Shown: piece after piece, positions 12,209-19,915 of the stretch
Numbering within the stretch: position 1 is the stretch's first letter
How the letters are laid out: the number at the start of each line of letters is the position of its first letter
Origin: Candidatus Melainabacteria bacterium
GTDB lineage: Bacteria; Cyanobacteriota; Vampirovibrionia; Vampirovibrionales; Vampirovibrionaceae
Direction of reading: 5' to 3'
DNA length: 64,000 nucleotides
Assembly (NCBI GenBank): GCA_902168245.1
Contig: CABHPA010000048.1
Coordinates: 1 to 64,000, forward strand
The notes under the pieces: generated by a model
What the model was told of the DNA's origin: nothing
Seen by the model: the letters and a program-made list of their open reading frames with translations, nothing else
Database searches by the model: none
Made by a program: the position numbers and the translations under genes

Positions 12209-13306
12209 TTAACCGAACGTGCTGCTGCCGTCCCGGTGATGCCCGCCCCGATCGCCATGGGCGTTGCCCGGATCGGAATGGGCGTTCGGCCCTTCCGGTG
12301 GCGGAGGCGGTTCCGCGCCGAACTTGACCTTGTCTTCATCGGCGTTGAAGTCTTGTAACGTGACCACGTCGCCGGTTTCGCCGTTGGTGTAAACCGTTTT
12401 GCCATCTTGGGTTTCAGTCTTTTCCCAGTCGGATTTGTTGCCGTACAGGTTAATCACGTCTTTGCCCTGGCCGCCGGTGATGGAATATTGATGCTCACCG
12501 TCGCCGTTTTCGTCCTGCTGGATAAAGAACTTGTCGTTCCCTTTGCCGCCGTCCGCCGTGCCACCGCCTTGCTGGATAATCACATCGTCCTTGTCGGTGC
12601 CGGTGGCTGTGTTGGTGCCGTCGGTCGTCACCTGGGAGATATAGCGGGCGTTGCTGGCCACGTTGTTGCCGGAATCGCTCTGCTGCTCGATGGAGCCTTT
12701 GCCGCGCCCGGTGGCCGTATTGTTTCCCGCTTCCGTGTATTGGGTGATGAATTTGCCTTCGGCAGTGTTGTTGCCGCTGGTGGTGTATTGGCCCACGGTT
12801 TCGCCGGTGGCGTCATTGTCGCCTTCCTCGTTGTCCTGAAAAATGGTGCTGTGTTTGCCGGTGCCGGTAGCGGTGTTTTTGCCCGCCGTGGTGTACTGGG
12901 TAATGTACTGGCCGGTGCCGGTGTTGTTTCCTGCTTCGGTTAGCTGGAACAGCGTGTTGGCCTTGGCGTTGTTATTGCCTTGTCCGGTGTACTGGATGGC
13001 CCTGCTGTCTTTGCCTTCGCCGGTGGCGTCGTTATTGCCTGCGCCGGTGCTTTGGTATAAAAACTTGCCGGTGTTCTGGTTGTCGCCTTCATCAATATCC
13101 TGAATTTCAGGCCGCTCATCGGTCTGGTCGGACAAGCCCATGAAAATATTCTCGGCCCAGTCGCGGGGCGTTTCCCCTTCCATAATGTCGTAAATTGGGT
13201 TGCTGTTGTTGGAGCCGCCGCCAGTGCTAAGCCTTTGGTTGCTGAAACTGTTCCCGCCTGATGCCAGGTACTGTTGCAGTGGTTTCGGGAATGAAATGCC
13301 GGTCAT
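12209..13306 (-). CDS. repeat protein of unknown function, probably extracellular
   Basis: 365 residues, family not recognised. After an N-terminal region (1-73) there are about ten imperfect repeats of 16-20 residues (74-249) with consensus [AS]GNNTATG...I.QYT. A segment with GGKGNDKFF and GGQGKDVINLYG (253-289) resembles RTX-type calcium-binding turns. The C-terminus has PPPPP (333-337) and a His/Asp/Gly-rich tail. Regular Gly-Asn-Asn turns suggest a beta-solenoid. There is no classical signal peptide, so export, if it occurs, would need another route. The start at 13306 is favoured by GGAGAG upstream; the frame is open 24 codons further. It is transcribed alone, towards proA. Confidence 0.75.
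   Translation of the reverse strand: MTGISFPKPLQQYLASGGNSFSNQRLSTGGGSNNSNPIYDIMEGETPRDWAENIFMGLSDQTDERPEIQDIDEGDNQNTGKFLYQSTGAGNNDATGEGKDSRAIQYTGQGNNNAKANTLFQLTEAGNNTGTGQYITQYTTAGKNTATGTGKHSTIFQDNEEGDNDATGETVGQYTTSGNNTAEGKFITQYTEAGNNTATGRGKGSIEQQSDSGNNVASNARYISQVTTDGTNTATGTDKDDVIIQQGGGTADGGKGNDKFFIQQDENGDGEHQYSITGGQGKDVINLYGNKSDWEKTETQDGKTVYTNGETGDVVTLQDFNADEDKVKFGAEPPPPPEGPNAHSDPGNAHGDRGGHHRDGSSTFG
12560..13087 (-). repeat. about ten tandem 16-20-residue coding repeats
   Basis: The repeats encode [AS]GNNTATG-x(2-5)-I-x-QYT-type units, alternating shorter (16-17) and longer (19-20, with a GKxS insertion) versions. They are diverged at DNA level, so this is an old array and not a fresh tandem duplication. 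Confidence 0.7.
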
Positions 13307-13638
13307 AATAATTCTCTCTCCTAACCTTATGTCTCTCGAAAATTTGCCTTCAGCCCAATCAATATGGAAAACCATCAAAAAACGTGAAACCCGCTTTTAG
13401 AATTCGCCTAACCTGGGGATGAATGGAAATGATACATGTTTAGTAATAAACAGCCTGTCCTCTCATTGAAAATAAAAACAATCAATTGACTGTAATTGTC
13501 TTTTTGTTACATCTTTGCGGGGAGGCAGTATAAAGGATATTTTCCGCCGTTGTAAGTGATATTGAAAATATGGGCAGCCCACCGAACCGGCGGTTTACCA
13601 TGCAAAGATTGGGAAGATTGGTTTGTATCTCGAAACGC
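13307..13638. other. AT-rich intergenic region
   Basis: No gene is supported. It holds the upstream region of the repeat-protein gene. I could not fix a convincing -35/-10 pair. Confidence 0.4.
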
Positions 13639-13666
13639 AAAACAGGCTCCATTAGGAGCCTGTTTT
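13639..13666 (-). terminator. terminator of the four-winged-helix gene
   Basis: A perfect 12-base stem (AAAACAGGCTCC / GGAGCCTGTTTT) with a 4-base loop lies just downstream of the minus-strand gene, followed on that strand by TTTTGCGTTT. Confidence 0.8.
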
Positions 13667-13689
13667 GAAGCCTTTGAGGAGGAGTGAGT

Positions 13690-14994
13690 TTAGGAATTTA
13701 CCTTGCCGCCGCTGGCGTTGCGGTAGGTTTTTACCGTTTCCGGGTTGATGGAAACCCAGGTGAAGGACTTGCTGTTCTCGTCTTCGCGGACTTCCGGCAC
13801 ACGGGTGACATACGTGCCGCCGTAACGTCCACGGGAGAAGCTGACCATTTTTTCCTTGGCCAGGTTTTGCAGCGCCTTGCGAATGGTGTTGCTGCTCACG
13901 TCGAGTTCCTTGGAGAGAACCCCCATGGCGGGTAGTTTGTCGCCAACCTTGTAGTTTTGCAGAATCAGCATTTTGAGGTGCTGCTCCACTTTCTCGTAGT
14001 TGTAGAAACTGACTTCCTCCGCCGGGATGAAGATGCCCGTATCCATCGGCATCAGTTTGGCGGCGTCCGGCTTGCGTACCACGTAGGTGCCGTAGCGACC
14101 GCGCTTGGAGCGCAGGATGCCTTGTTCGGCCAAGCGGCGCATGGCGTCATGCACGGTCTTGATGCTGACCTTGAAGATATCCGACAATTCCAGGTGCGAC
14201 GGCAGTTTCTCGTTGATCTCGAAACTGTCGGCGATCAGTTTTTTAAGATCGCGTTCCAGTTGATCGATCAGCGTTTCCGATTCGATGGCGCACATGCTGC
14301 CGGCCTCTACTTCCGGAATAACCCGAAGCGCCCAGTTGGCCTTGTTGCCCCGGTTGCCCAGGCTTTTTAGAATGCCGATGCCGGACAGGTATTCCAACGC
14401 CAGACGCGTAGTGTTAGGCGCGGAATTGATGGTTTTGGCGATTTCCCGCGCGGACGGCAGGGTTTGCCCCGGCTGGAACTCTTTTTCCACAATGTACTGT
14501 TTAATAGCCACCACGGCCTGATCCCGCTTGGAGGTCTGCTTGCGCATGCGCTGGCCGGAATTTTCGGCGTCGCGAATCAGGGTGCCAATTCGCTGCTTGG
14601 ATTCCACGTGGCCTTCGTCCTCGATATATCGAATCGCGTTTTGCACGGTGCCGACGCTGACGCCCAGGTACGTGGCGATTTCCCCTTTTTTGGGCAGCAG
14701 GTGGTTTTCAGTCACCGTGCCTTTTTTTAAGGAATCGATGATCCAGTTACGCAGCCATTCGGCGATCAAGGTGTCCTTGGTTGCGCCGGGAGCCTGAAAA
14801 TCGGGGATTTCCCTGGGCAACTGGCTCACTTCAACCCGAATTAGCGCGGCTTTGCTGACGTTTTCCAGGTCAGCGTAACCGAGCGCCTCTTCCACCGTCA
14901 TCCCGAAGTCGCTGGGAATCGGCGGCTCGCCACCCTTGATCAGGGCGCTGTTGTTTGAGGATTGATTTCCTATGCCGGATTTAGATACGACCAT
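13690..14994 (-). CDS. regulator built from four tandem GntR-type winged helices
   Basis: 434 residues. Four copies of the GntR DNA-binding fold can be read at about 73-140, 157-224, 242-306 and 335-398. Each has the LPxxxxLA-type motif (LLPKKGEIA, TLPSAREIA, KLPSHLELS, KLPAMGVLS) and a recognition-helix segment (SVGTVQNAI, APNTTRLAL, SIKTVHDAM, SSNTIRKAL). The wing RGRYGTYVV/RGRYGGTYV is intact in copies 3 and 4, shortened to RIGTLI in copy 1 and lost in copy 2. There is no FCD, UTRA or aminotransferase-like effector domain, which is unusual for the family. GGGGAGGA lies upstream of the ATG. Targets are unknown. Confidence 0.82.
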   Translation of the reverse strand: MVVSKSGIGNQSSNNSALIKGGEPPIPSDFGMTVEEALGYADLENVSKAALIRVEVSQLPREIPDFQAPGATKDTLIAEWLRNWIIDSLKKGTVTENHLLPKKGEIATYLGVSVGTVQNAIRYIEDEGHVESKQRIGTLIRDAENSGQRMRKQTSKRDQAVVAIKQYIVEKEFQPGQTLPSAREIAKTINSAPNTTRLALEYLSGIGILKSLGNRGNKANWALRVIPEVEAGSMCAIESETLIDQLERDLKKLIADSFEINEKLPSHLELSDIFKVSIKTVHDAMRRLAEQGILRSKRGRYGTYVVRKPDAAKLMPMDTGIFIPAEEVSFYNYEKVEQHLKMLILQNYKVGDKLPAMGVLSKELDVSSNTIRKALQNLAKEKMVSFSRGRYGGTYVTRVPEVREDENSKSFTWVSINPETVKTYRNASGGKVNS

Positions 14995-15427
14995 AAGTGC
15001 CTGTGTCCTCCCCTAAGGTGTCATTCTATAGATAGAGTCTGAAAAATTCCTATTGTGTCCCATGTCCCGGTTCAATTCTTGTTTATATTAAAACAGCGAA
15101 AGATCTTTTGTTGCTAGTGGAAACCCGGTTCTCCTTAAACTGCCTTTTAATGCCGCAAACTCCACGTTCAAGGGGGTGAGCAGGGGCATCGATTCAGCAG
15201 GTGTCGCATTGCTCATCAAATAGGAAGGTGGAACTCTAAACGATTAAAAACAAAACGTAAGTGTAATTAAAACGCTTTCCAGTTGCAAGCACTTTAGCAA
15301 GAAAAAACAACGTGATTTTAAAACAAACATGGAACGTCTGAAACCAGCATAAAAACAGAATTTAATACATTCACCATGCGCCTATTTTTTAGCTTCATGA
15401 TGCATATTTTTGATCCGACAAAACATT
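14995..15427. other. non-coding gap between two minus-strand genes
   Basis: About 430 bases without a supported gene. It should contain the promoter of the four-winged-helix regulator, but no -35/-10 pair stands out. Confidence 0.4.
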
Positions 15428-15468
15428 AAAACTGAATCGAATTCTCAGTCTTGCTTTCGATTCGGTTT
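15428..15468 (-). terminator. terminator of the PHP-domain gene
   Basis: A 14-base stem (AAAACTGAATCGAA / TTCGATTCGGTTTT, one wobble pair) lies after the PHP gene. On the minus strand it is followed by a T-rich run. Confidence 0.7.
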
Positions 15469-15493
15469 TGTATGCGAATGATGATGCGGATTG

Positions 15494-16360
15494 TTATGAT
15501 GCCTTGAACGCGGACATTTGCAGGCGTTTGCGCTCGGCATGCAGTTCCCGGTAAACCGAAGGGGGCATATGCACCCGTTCCAGCGCTTTGCCGTACACAT
15601 CCACCGTGCCGTGGAAGTCCGTGCCCCCGGTGACGATCAGCCCCAGCTTTTCGGCCAGGGTACAATGGAACTCGATGAGTGCGGGGGAATGGCTCCTGTG
15701 GTAGGCTTCCAGACCCCGCAGGCCGTAGTTCATCAGGTCTTCGGCCAGTTCCTCGATGATTTCCATATCGCCGGGGTGGGCAATCACCGCGATGCCACCG
15801 CTTTCGTAAATGGCTTCCACCGCCTCATGCGGCGGTACGGTCTTGCGACGGACATAGGTTTCGCACTTGGGGTTCAGGAACTTGTTGAACGCCTGCGAAA
15901 TATTGGACGCCCCCCCTTTGGCCACAATGGCCTTGGCCACGTGCGGGCGCCCGATGGTGCCGCTGTCGCTGGCCAAATTCACAATATCCTCGTAGGTAAT
16001 GTTCAGCTTGGCCTTGGCTTTCAGTTTCTGGGCCATTTCCTGGATCTGGATCACCCGTGAATCGCGGTGGTGCCGAATCACGTCTTTCAGGGATTCGTCC
16101 TCCGGGTCGATGTAATAGCCCAGAATGTGAATTTCCTTGTCTTTCCAGACGGTGTTCACCTCAATCCCCGGAATGATTTCCAGGGTATGTCCTTCCGTCG
16201 CTTTTTCCGCTGCGGCCTTCTGGGCGAAGGGTAGGGATTCCGTGGTGTCGTGGTCGGTAATGGCGATGGCTTCCAGCTTGTTTTCCACGGCCAGGTTCAC
16301 CAGATCCTCCGGCAATACCGAACCGTCCGAGAAGATAGTGTGCATGTGCAGGTCAATCAT
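15494..16360 (-). CDS. PHP-domain phosphoesterase (YciV/TrpH family)
   Basis: 288 residues. It contains the PHP metal-site motifs DLHMHTIFSDG (residues 3-13), AITDHD, PGIEVN, IGRPHVAKAI, IAHPGD and TGGTDFHG. Characterised relatives hydrolyse 3',5'-nucleoside bisphosphates and trim 5' ends of RNA (RNase AM activity). The length matches that family. An AAGGATG sits ahead of the ATG at 16360. No enzymatic partner is adjacent, so the physiological substrate is inferred from the family only. Confidence 0.9.
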   Translation of the reverse strand: MIDLHMHTIFSDGSVLPEDLVNLAVENKLEAIAITDHDTTESLPFAQKAAAEKATEGHTLEIIPGIEVNTVWKDKEIHILGYYIDPEDESLKDVIRHHRDSRVIQIQEMAQKLKAKAKLNITYEDIVNLASDSGTIGRPHVAKAIVAKGGASNISQAFNKFLNPKCETYVRRKTVPPHEAVEAIYESGGIAVIAHPGDMEIIEELAEDLMNYGLRGLEAYHRSHSPALIEFHCTLAEKLGLIVTGGTDFHGTVDVYGKALERVHMPPSVYRELHAERKRLQMSAFKAS

Positions 16361-16680
16361 GACAAGTCATCCTTAGTCATTGCTAAAAAGGCTAAAAAGT
16401 CTTGTGTGCGGAAGCAATGAGGCGCCCTGCAGCGTCTGCTCAAGCAGCAGTTACCGGCGCAGCCTGAATGAAGGCAAGCCGAAACCCTTTATTCGTGCCG
16501 CTTAATGATGCAAATTGGAGTTTTGAAACAAAATCATCGCAAGATACTCGTTACTTCCTTATTTATAGAATAACCGATTCACAGCCCGGTTTCCAGTGGC
16601 AATGGATGAAATTCCTTGCTTTGCCTGATTTTTTTGCCGAGGTTGCCCGCCATCTGGGGCAGCGAAGCGTCTTAAAGCCC
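16361..16680. other. non-coding gap
   Basis: No gene is supported. A plus-strand frame (16468-16833) crosses it but runs over the more convincing minus-strand 121-codon gene. Confidence 0.4.
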
Positions 16681-17046
16681 TTACCGCCCGCTGTTCTCGC
16701 GAATGAAATCCAGCAATGGCTGCGGGTCTTCAATCAGCCTGACGGTGGACATATAATCGTCCAGGTGCCAGACCCCTTTGGCGTCCCGATGGTTTTTGTA
16801 AATGTCGTAGCCCAGCAAGCCCGTTTCGTTTAGGGTCTTTCGGGAGCGCAAAATATATTCAAAGTGGGTCTCACCCTCGGTTCGCTCGTTCCAAACATCC
16901 TCCAGATAAAGCTCAAAGTCCGGATAATGGGCATTGACCCAGTCCCTTAGGGCGTTCAGTTGCATATACCAATCCGGCGAGCCGGAAAGGCAGTCGCTCA
17001 TGGCCTGGTAGGCGGTCGATTCATCGGGTTGAGGATTGGTTGGCAT
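16681..17046 (-). CDS. small acidic protein of unknown function
   Basis: 121 residues, family not recognised. It is soluble, rich in Asp, Glu and Tyr, with predicted helices (QLNALRDWVNAHYPDFELYLEDVW and so on) and no signal or membrane segment. The amino-acid make-up is that of a real globular protein, and it is preferred over the opposite-strand frame. It stands alone, divergent from the prepilin gene with about 120 bases between. Confidence 0.6.
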   Translation of the reverse strand: MPTNPQPDESTAYQAMSDCLSGSPDWYMQLNALRDWVNAHYPDFELYLEDVWNERTEGETHFEYILRSRKTLNETGLLGYDIYKNHRDAKGVWHLDDYMSTVRLIEDPQPLLDFIRENSGR

Positions 17047-17164
17047 ACCGCATATTCTAGCGTGAACTGTAGTCCTTCCGTTAAAGTTTCAGCTTCCATA
17101 ATCGATATATAAGACAGCATGCCTTAACACTCGATTGACCCGTAAACCCTGAAGGATAACTGGT

Positions 17165-17761
17165 TTGAGCAATCGTCACATGCCGCTTCACGGTTTTACC
17201 TTGGCGGAATTGCTGATATCCCTGGCGATTCTGGGCGTCATCGCCACGTTTACCATTCCCAAAATCCTGCAGGCCCAGCAAAGCGCGGAATACAAGTCCA
17301 AGGCCAAGGAGGTCGCCGGGATGCTTTCCCAGGCGTATAGTAACTACCGGGTGGATCATACGGCGGATGTCAATACGCGTATTTCGGATTTAACCGGCTA
17401 TCTGAACTATGTTCGCCTGGACACCACGTCTACCATAGACGATAAACAGACCCTGGGAAGTTTATCCTGTTCTATGGGGGCTTCTGCCGGATGCTTGGTT
17501 CTGCATAACGGTGGGGTAATCCGGTATTCGAACAATGGTTTTGCCGGAACCGCAAGTACGAATGCACTAGAGTTTTATTTCGATCCCAATGGCGCTTACG
17601 GAAGCACTACCAATGGCCCGGATAAATCCATCCAGATGTTCATTTACTTTGGTGGGCGCATGACGACCAGGGGAAATACCCTCCCGAATACGGTTGCGGC
17701 AACCTATACCTATACGTCTCCCGATTCCACCTATGATCCACCGTGGTTTTCCTGGGACTAA
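17165..17761 (+). CDS. type IV prepilin-like (pseudopilin) protein
   Basis: 198 residues. The N-terminus is a short basic leader, then G^FTLAELLISLAILGVIA, the type III prepilin signal cut by PilD after Gly with the conserved Glu at +5. The C-terminal part has two Cys (SCSMGASAGC) that may form a disulfide. The start is either TTG at 17165, which has AAGGA 8 bases upstream, or the in-frame ATG at 17180. No assembly genes (pilB, pilC, pilD) are nearby, so it depends on machinery elsewhere. Confidence 0.85.
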   Translation: MSNRHMPLHGFTLAELLISLAILGVIATFTIPKILQAQQSAEYKSKAKEVAGMLSQAYSNYRVDHTADVNTRISDLTGYLNYVRLDTTSTIDDKQTLGSLSCSMGASAGCLVLHNGGVIRYSNNGFAGTASTNALEFYFDPNGAYGSTTNGPDKSIQMFIYFGGRMTTRGNTLPNTVAATYTYTSPDSTYDPPWFSWD

Positions 17762-17813
17762 CCCGGCCTGGATTTGTTGACAGTTCCGTTTTGGAGTAGC
17801 TGCAACAAAAGTA

Positions 17814-17825
17814 TACCGATCGGTA
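17814..17825. promoter_or_regulatory. 12-base perfect palindrome, candidate operator
   Basis: TACCGATCGGTA, flanked by GTA and AGTAT, lies just upstream of the -10 element before folE2. This form is typical of TetR-family operators. No TetR gene is in the window, so the assignment is tentative. Confidence 0.45.
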
Positions 17826-17860
17826 AGTATGACCTGGACGTAAATGTTATTTTGGGCTAC

Positions 17861-17866
17861 TATAAT
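17861..17866 (+). promoter_or_regulatory. -10 element upstream of folE2
   Basis: A consensus TATAAT. The -35 is weak (TGGACG at 17835 would give a 20-base spacer), which suggests activator dependence or a start elsewhere. Confidence 0.45.
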
Positions 17867-17997
17867 TCCGCAGAGCGATCAATATCTCCATTTTGATAGT
17901 TACCTCTCTTCATTAAGCTCGAAACCAATTTCCCTTTGCTTTACAGGACTGCTCTGCTTCTACAGTGTTGAGCTACCGTGTTCCCTAATCACAAGCG

Positions 17998-18858
17998 ATG
18001 GAAACCGCTGACATGACCCAACAAAACCAAAGCCTGCAAGGTTTTTCCACTCTGTTAGACGTTCAGGGGCTGGCCGACAAGCGCGGCGTCACCTTGAACC
18101 AGGTGGGCGTCAAAAACGTCGAGATCCCCATGCAGGTGATCCAGAAAGACGGCAAACTCCAGACCGTGCAAGCCGTGGCCACCATGAGCGTGGGCCTGCC
18201 CGCTGAATTCAAGGGAACCCACATGTCCCGGTTCGTCATCCAGCTCAGCGAATGGAGCAAGAGCAAAACCCTTTGCCTGGATTTGAAGGAGTTTTTGGTG
18301 GAAGCCAAGGAGCGTCTGACCGCCCCTTCCGCCTTTATTGAGCTGAAATTCCGCTATTTCATCGAAAAACCGGCTCCGGTCAGCGGCCTGAGCGCCCCTA
18401 TGGCCTATGAGTGTATCTTTAAAGGCAGCCTGGACGAGCAGGACAACTACCGGTTGATTCTGGCCGTGGTGGTGCCTTGCGCCACACTTTGCCCTTGCAG
18501 CAAGGCCATTTCCGATTATGGCGCGCACAATCAACGTGCCGAGATTCGGGCTAATGTGATCATCGACTCCAACCTGGATCAACGGGTGGTATGGATTGAA
18601 GATCTGGTGGCCGGGCTGGAAGAGACTTCCTCTTGTCCCGTGTATCCGCTCATTAAGCGGGTGGACGAGAAATTCGTGACTGAAAAGGCTTACGACAACC
18701 CCAAGTTTGTGGAAGACGTGATCCGGGAATCCACGCTGTTCCTGCGGGAATACAAGGGCATTACCGGCTTCAGCCTGGAAGTGGAAGCGCTGGAAAGCAT
18801 CCATGCTCACAACGCCTGGGCCGCCCATGCCGAAAATTTCCTGGTGGAGAATGTTTAG
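17998..18858 (+). CDS. folE2: GTP cyclohydrolase FolE2 (type IB)
   Basis: 286 residues, normal family length. It converts GTP to 7,8-dihydroneopterin triphosphate, which feeds folate, pterin or 7-deazaguanine synthesis. The FolE2 hallmarks are present: VGVKNVEIP, GTHMSRF (73-79), and the Cys cluster with CPCSKAISDYGAHNQR (165-180), whose Cys and His bind the metal. Type IB enzymes are not obligately zinc-dependent, unlike FolE. The start may be 17998 or the ATG at 18013. Two PTPS/QueD-like genes follow closely, so the product most likely goes to them. Confidence 0.92.
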   Translation: METADMTQQNQSLQGFSTLLDVQGLADKRGVTLNQVGVKNVEIPMQVIQKDGKLQTVQAVATMSVGLPAEFKGTHMSRFVIQLSEWSKSKTLCLDLKEFLVEAKERLTAPSAFIELKFRYFIEKPAPVSGLSAPMAYECIFKGSLDEQDNYRLILAVVVPCATLCPCSKAISDYGAHNQRAEIRANVIIDSNLDQRVVWIEDLVAGLEETSSCPVYPLIKRVDEKFVTEKAYDNPKFVEDVIRESTLFLREYKGITGFSLEVEALESIHAHNAWAAHAENFLVENV

Positions 18859-18864
18859 GCAGGC

Positions 18865-19308
18865 ATGAAAACGGCCTCTCGTATTACGGTTATTCGCAAG
18901 GCCCGGTTTGCGGCGGCGCATTTCCTGCGTCTGGCGGAATTGTCCGATGAGGAGAACTTTAAGTGCTTTGGCCCCAGCAGCAACGCCTTTGCCCACGGCC
19001 ATAATTACGAGGTGGACGTGCAGGTGGCTGGCCCGGTGCTGCCGGAAACCGGCATGGTGGTGAACCTCAAGGATCTCAAGGTGATTCTGAACGAGGAAGT
19101 GGTGGCCCCGCTGGACTTTAAGAACCTCAACTTACAGGTGCCGTTTTTTGAGAATCGTCTGACCACGCTGGAGAACCTGTGCCAATACCTTTGGAACCGA
19201 CTCAAACCCAGAATCGACAGCCTGTCCCTGGAGTTGGTTGGCCTGAAAGTGGCCGAGAGCGATGACTTGTACGTAGAATACTTTGGTGGAGCGGATTTAT
19301 TGCCATGA
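18865..19308 (+). CDS. 6-pyruvoyltetrahydropterin synthase / QueD-like protein, copy 1
   Basis: 147 residues. The T-fold metal-binding histidines are visible (AAAHF and HGHNYEVDV), with GMVVNLKDLK and DFKNLN. A Cys (FKCFGPSS) lies nine residues before HGH, farther than in canonical enzymes, so catalysis may differ from copy 2. Family members convert dihydroneopterin triphosphate to pyruvoyl-tetrahydropterin or to the queuosine precursor carboxy-tetrahydropterin. It begins 6 bases after folE2 and overlaps the next gene by 4 bases. Confidence 0.88.
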   Translation: MKTASRITVIRKARFAAAHFLRLAELSDEENFKCFGPSSNAFAHGHNYEVDVQVAGPVLPETGMVVNLKDLKVILNEEVVAPLDFKNLNLQVPFFENRLTTLENLCQYLWNRLKPRIDSLSLELVGLKVAESDDLYVEYFGGADLLP

Positions 19309-19742
19309 CCAACCAGAAAGACCATCCCAACTGGATGTTCCTGACCCGCAGATATGAATTTCCCGCCAGCCACCGGCTGTTCAACCCGGATTGGAGCGAC
19401 GAGGAGAACGCGCGGGTGTTTCGCCAATGCAACAACCCCAACGGTCATGGCCACAACTACGAGCTGGAAGTGACCGTAAAAGGCTCGCCCAATCCGCGTC
19501 TGGGCATGGTGGTGGACATTTATGAGCTGGATCAGTTGGTGAAGCAGCATATCCTGTCCCGTGTGGATCATAAGAACCTGAATGTGGACGTGGATTTTAT
19601 GCAGGGGCTGATCCCCACCGCAGAGAACATCGTCTGGGCCATCTGGCGACAACTGGCGCCGCATATTCCCCAGCCTGCGCAGTTAGCCCGGTTGCGGCTG
19701 GTAGAAACCCGCAACAACTTTGCCGAATACCGGGGCGAGTAG
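19305..19742 (+). CDS. 6-pyruvoyltetrahydropterin synthase / QueD-like protein, copy 2
   Basis: 145 residues. It carries the motif CNNPNGHGHNYELEV, nearly that of canonical eukaryotic-type PTPS, plus ASHRL for the first zinc His, GMVVDIYELD, DHKNLNVDV and TAENI. It is clearly paralogous to copy 1 but keeps the standard Cys-to-HGH spacing. The start overlaps the copy 1 stop (ATGA), so the two are translationally coupled and could form a mixed complex. It is the last gene of the folE2 group. Confidence 0.9.
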   Translation: MTNQKDHPNWMFLTRRYEFPASHRLFNPDWSDEENARVFRQCNNPNGHGHNYELEVTVKGSPNPRLGMVVDIYELDQLVKQHILSRVDHKNLNVDVDFMQGLIPTAENIVWAIWRQLAPHIPQPAQLARLRLVETRNNFAEYRGE

Positions 19743-19845
19743 ACGGGCGAACGGTCGGCTTGCATTCCCGATGGCTTAACTGTCACCTCAAGGGTTAAAA
19801 TGAAAGCAGCGACTCCTCCGTTTAGTGGATGTGACAAGCGTAATA

Positions 19846-19873
19846 TTTACATAGGCCCGGCTTCCTTTATAAT
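19846..19873 (+). promoter_or_regulatory. sigma70-type promoter of the MerR-like gene
   Basis: TTTACA (19846-19851), a 16-base spacer and TATAAT (19868-19873) lie about 45 bases before the start codon. Confidence 0.65.
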
Positions 19874-19915
19874 AGGATGATGGGAGTACAACAGCATAGA
19901 TAGGGGAGCACGAGA

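Noticed and set aside
12407-12943. 178-codon plus-strand open frame opposite the repeat protein
   Set aside because: Its Val/Ala/Gly-rich composition is a complement artefact of the GNNTATG repeats. The minus-strand gene has a ribosome site, ordered repeats and a natural C-terminus.
12209-13306. CRISPR or DNA tandem repeat array
   Set aside because: The repeats are only at protein level, diverged in DNA, with no constant spacer pattern. No CRISPR array or cas gene was seen anywhere in the window.
16468-16833. 121-codon plus-strand open frame
   Set aside because: It overlaps the minus-strand 121-residue gene, whose composition is more protein-like. It has no ribosome site.
17998-18858. QueF nitrile reductase as identity for this gene
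   Set aside because: The CPCSKAISDYGAHNQR block and 286-residue length fit FolE2. QueF has a different motif (E(S/L)K(S/A)hK(L)(Y/F/W)) that is absent.
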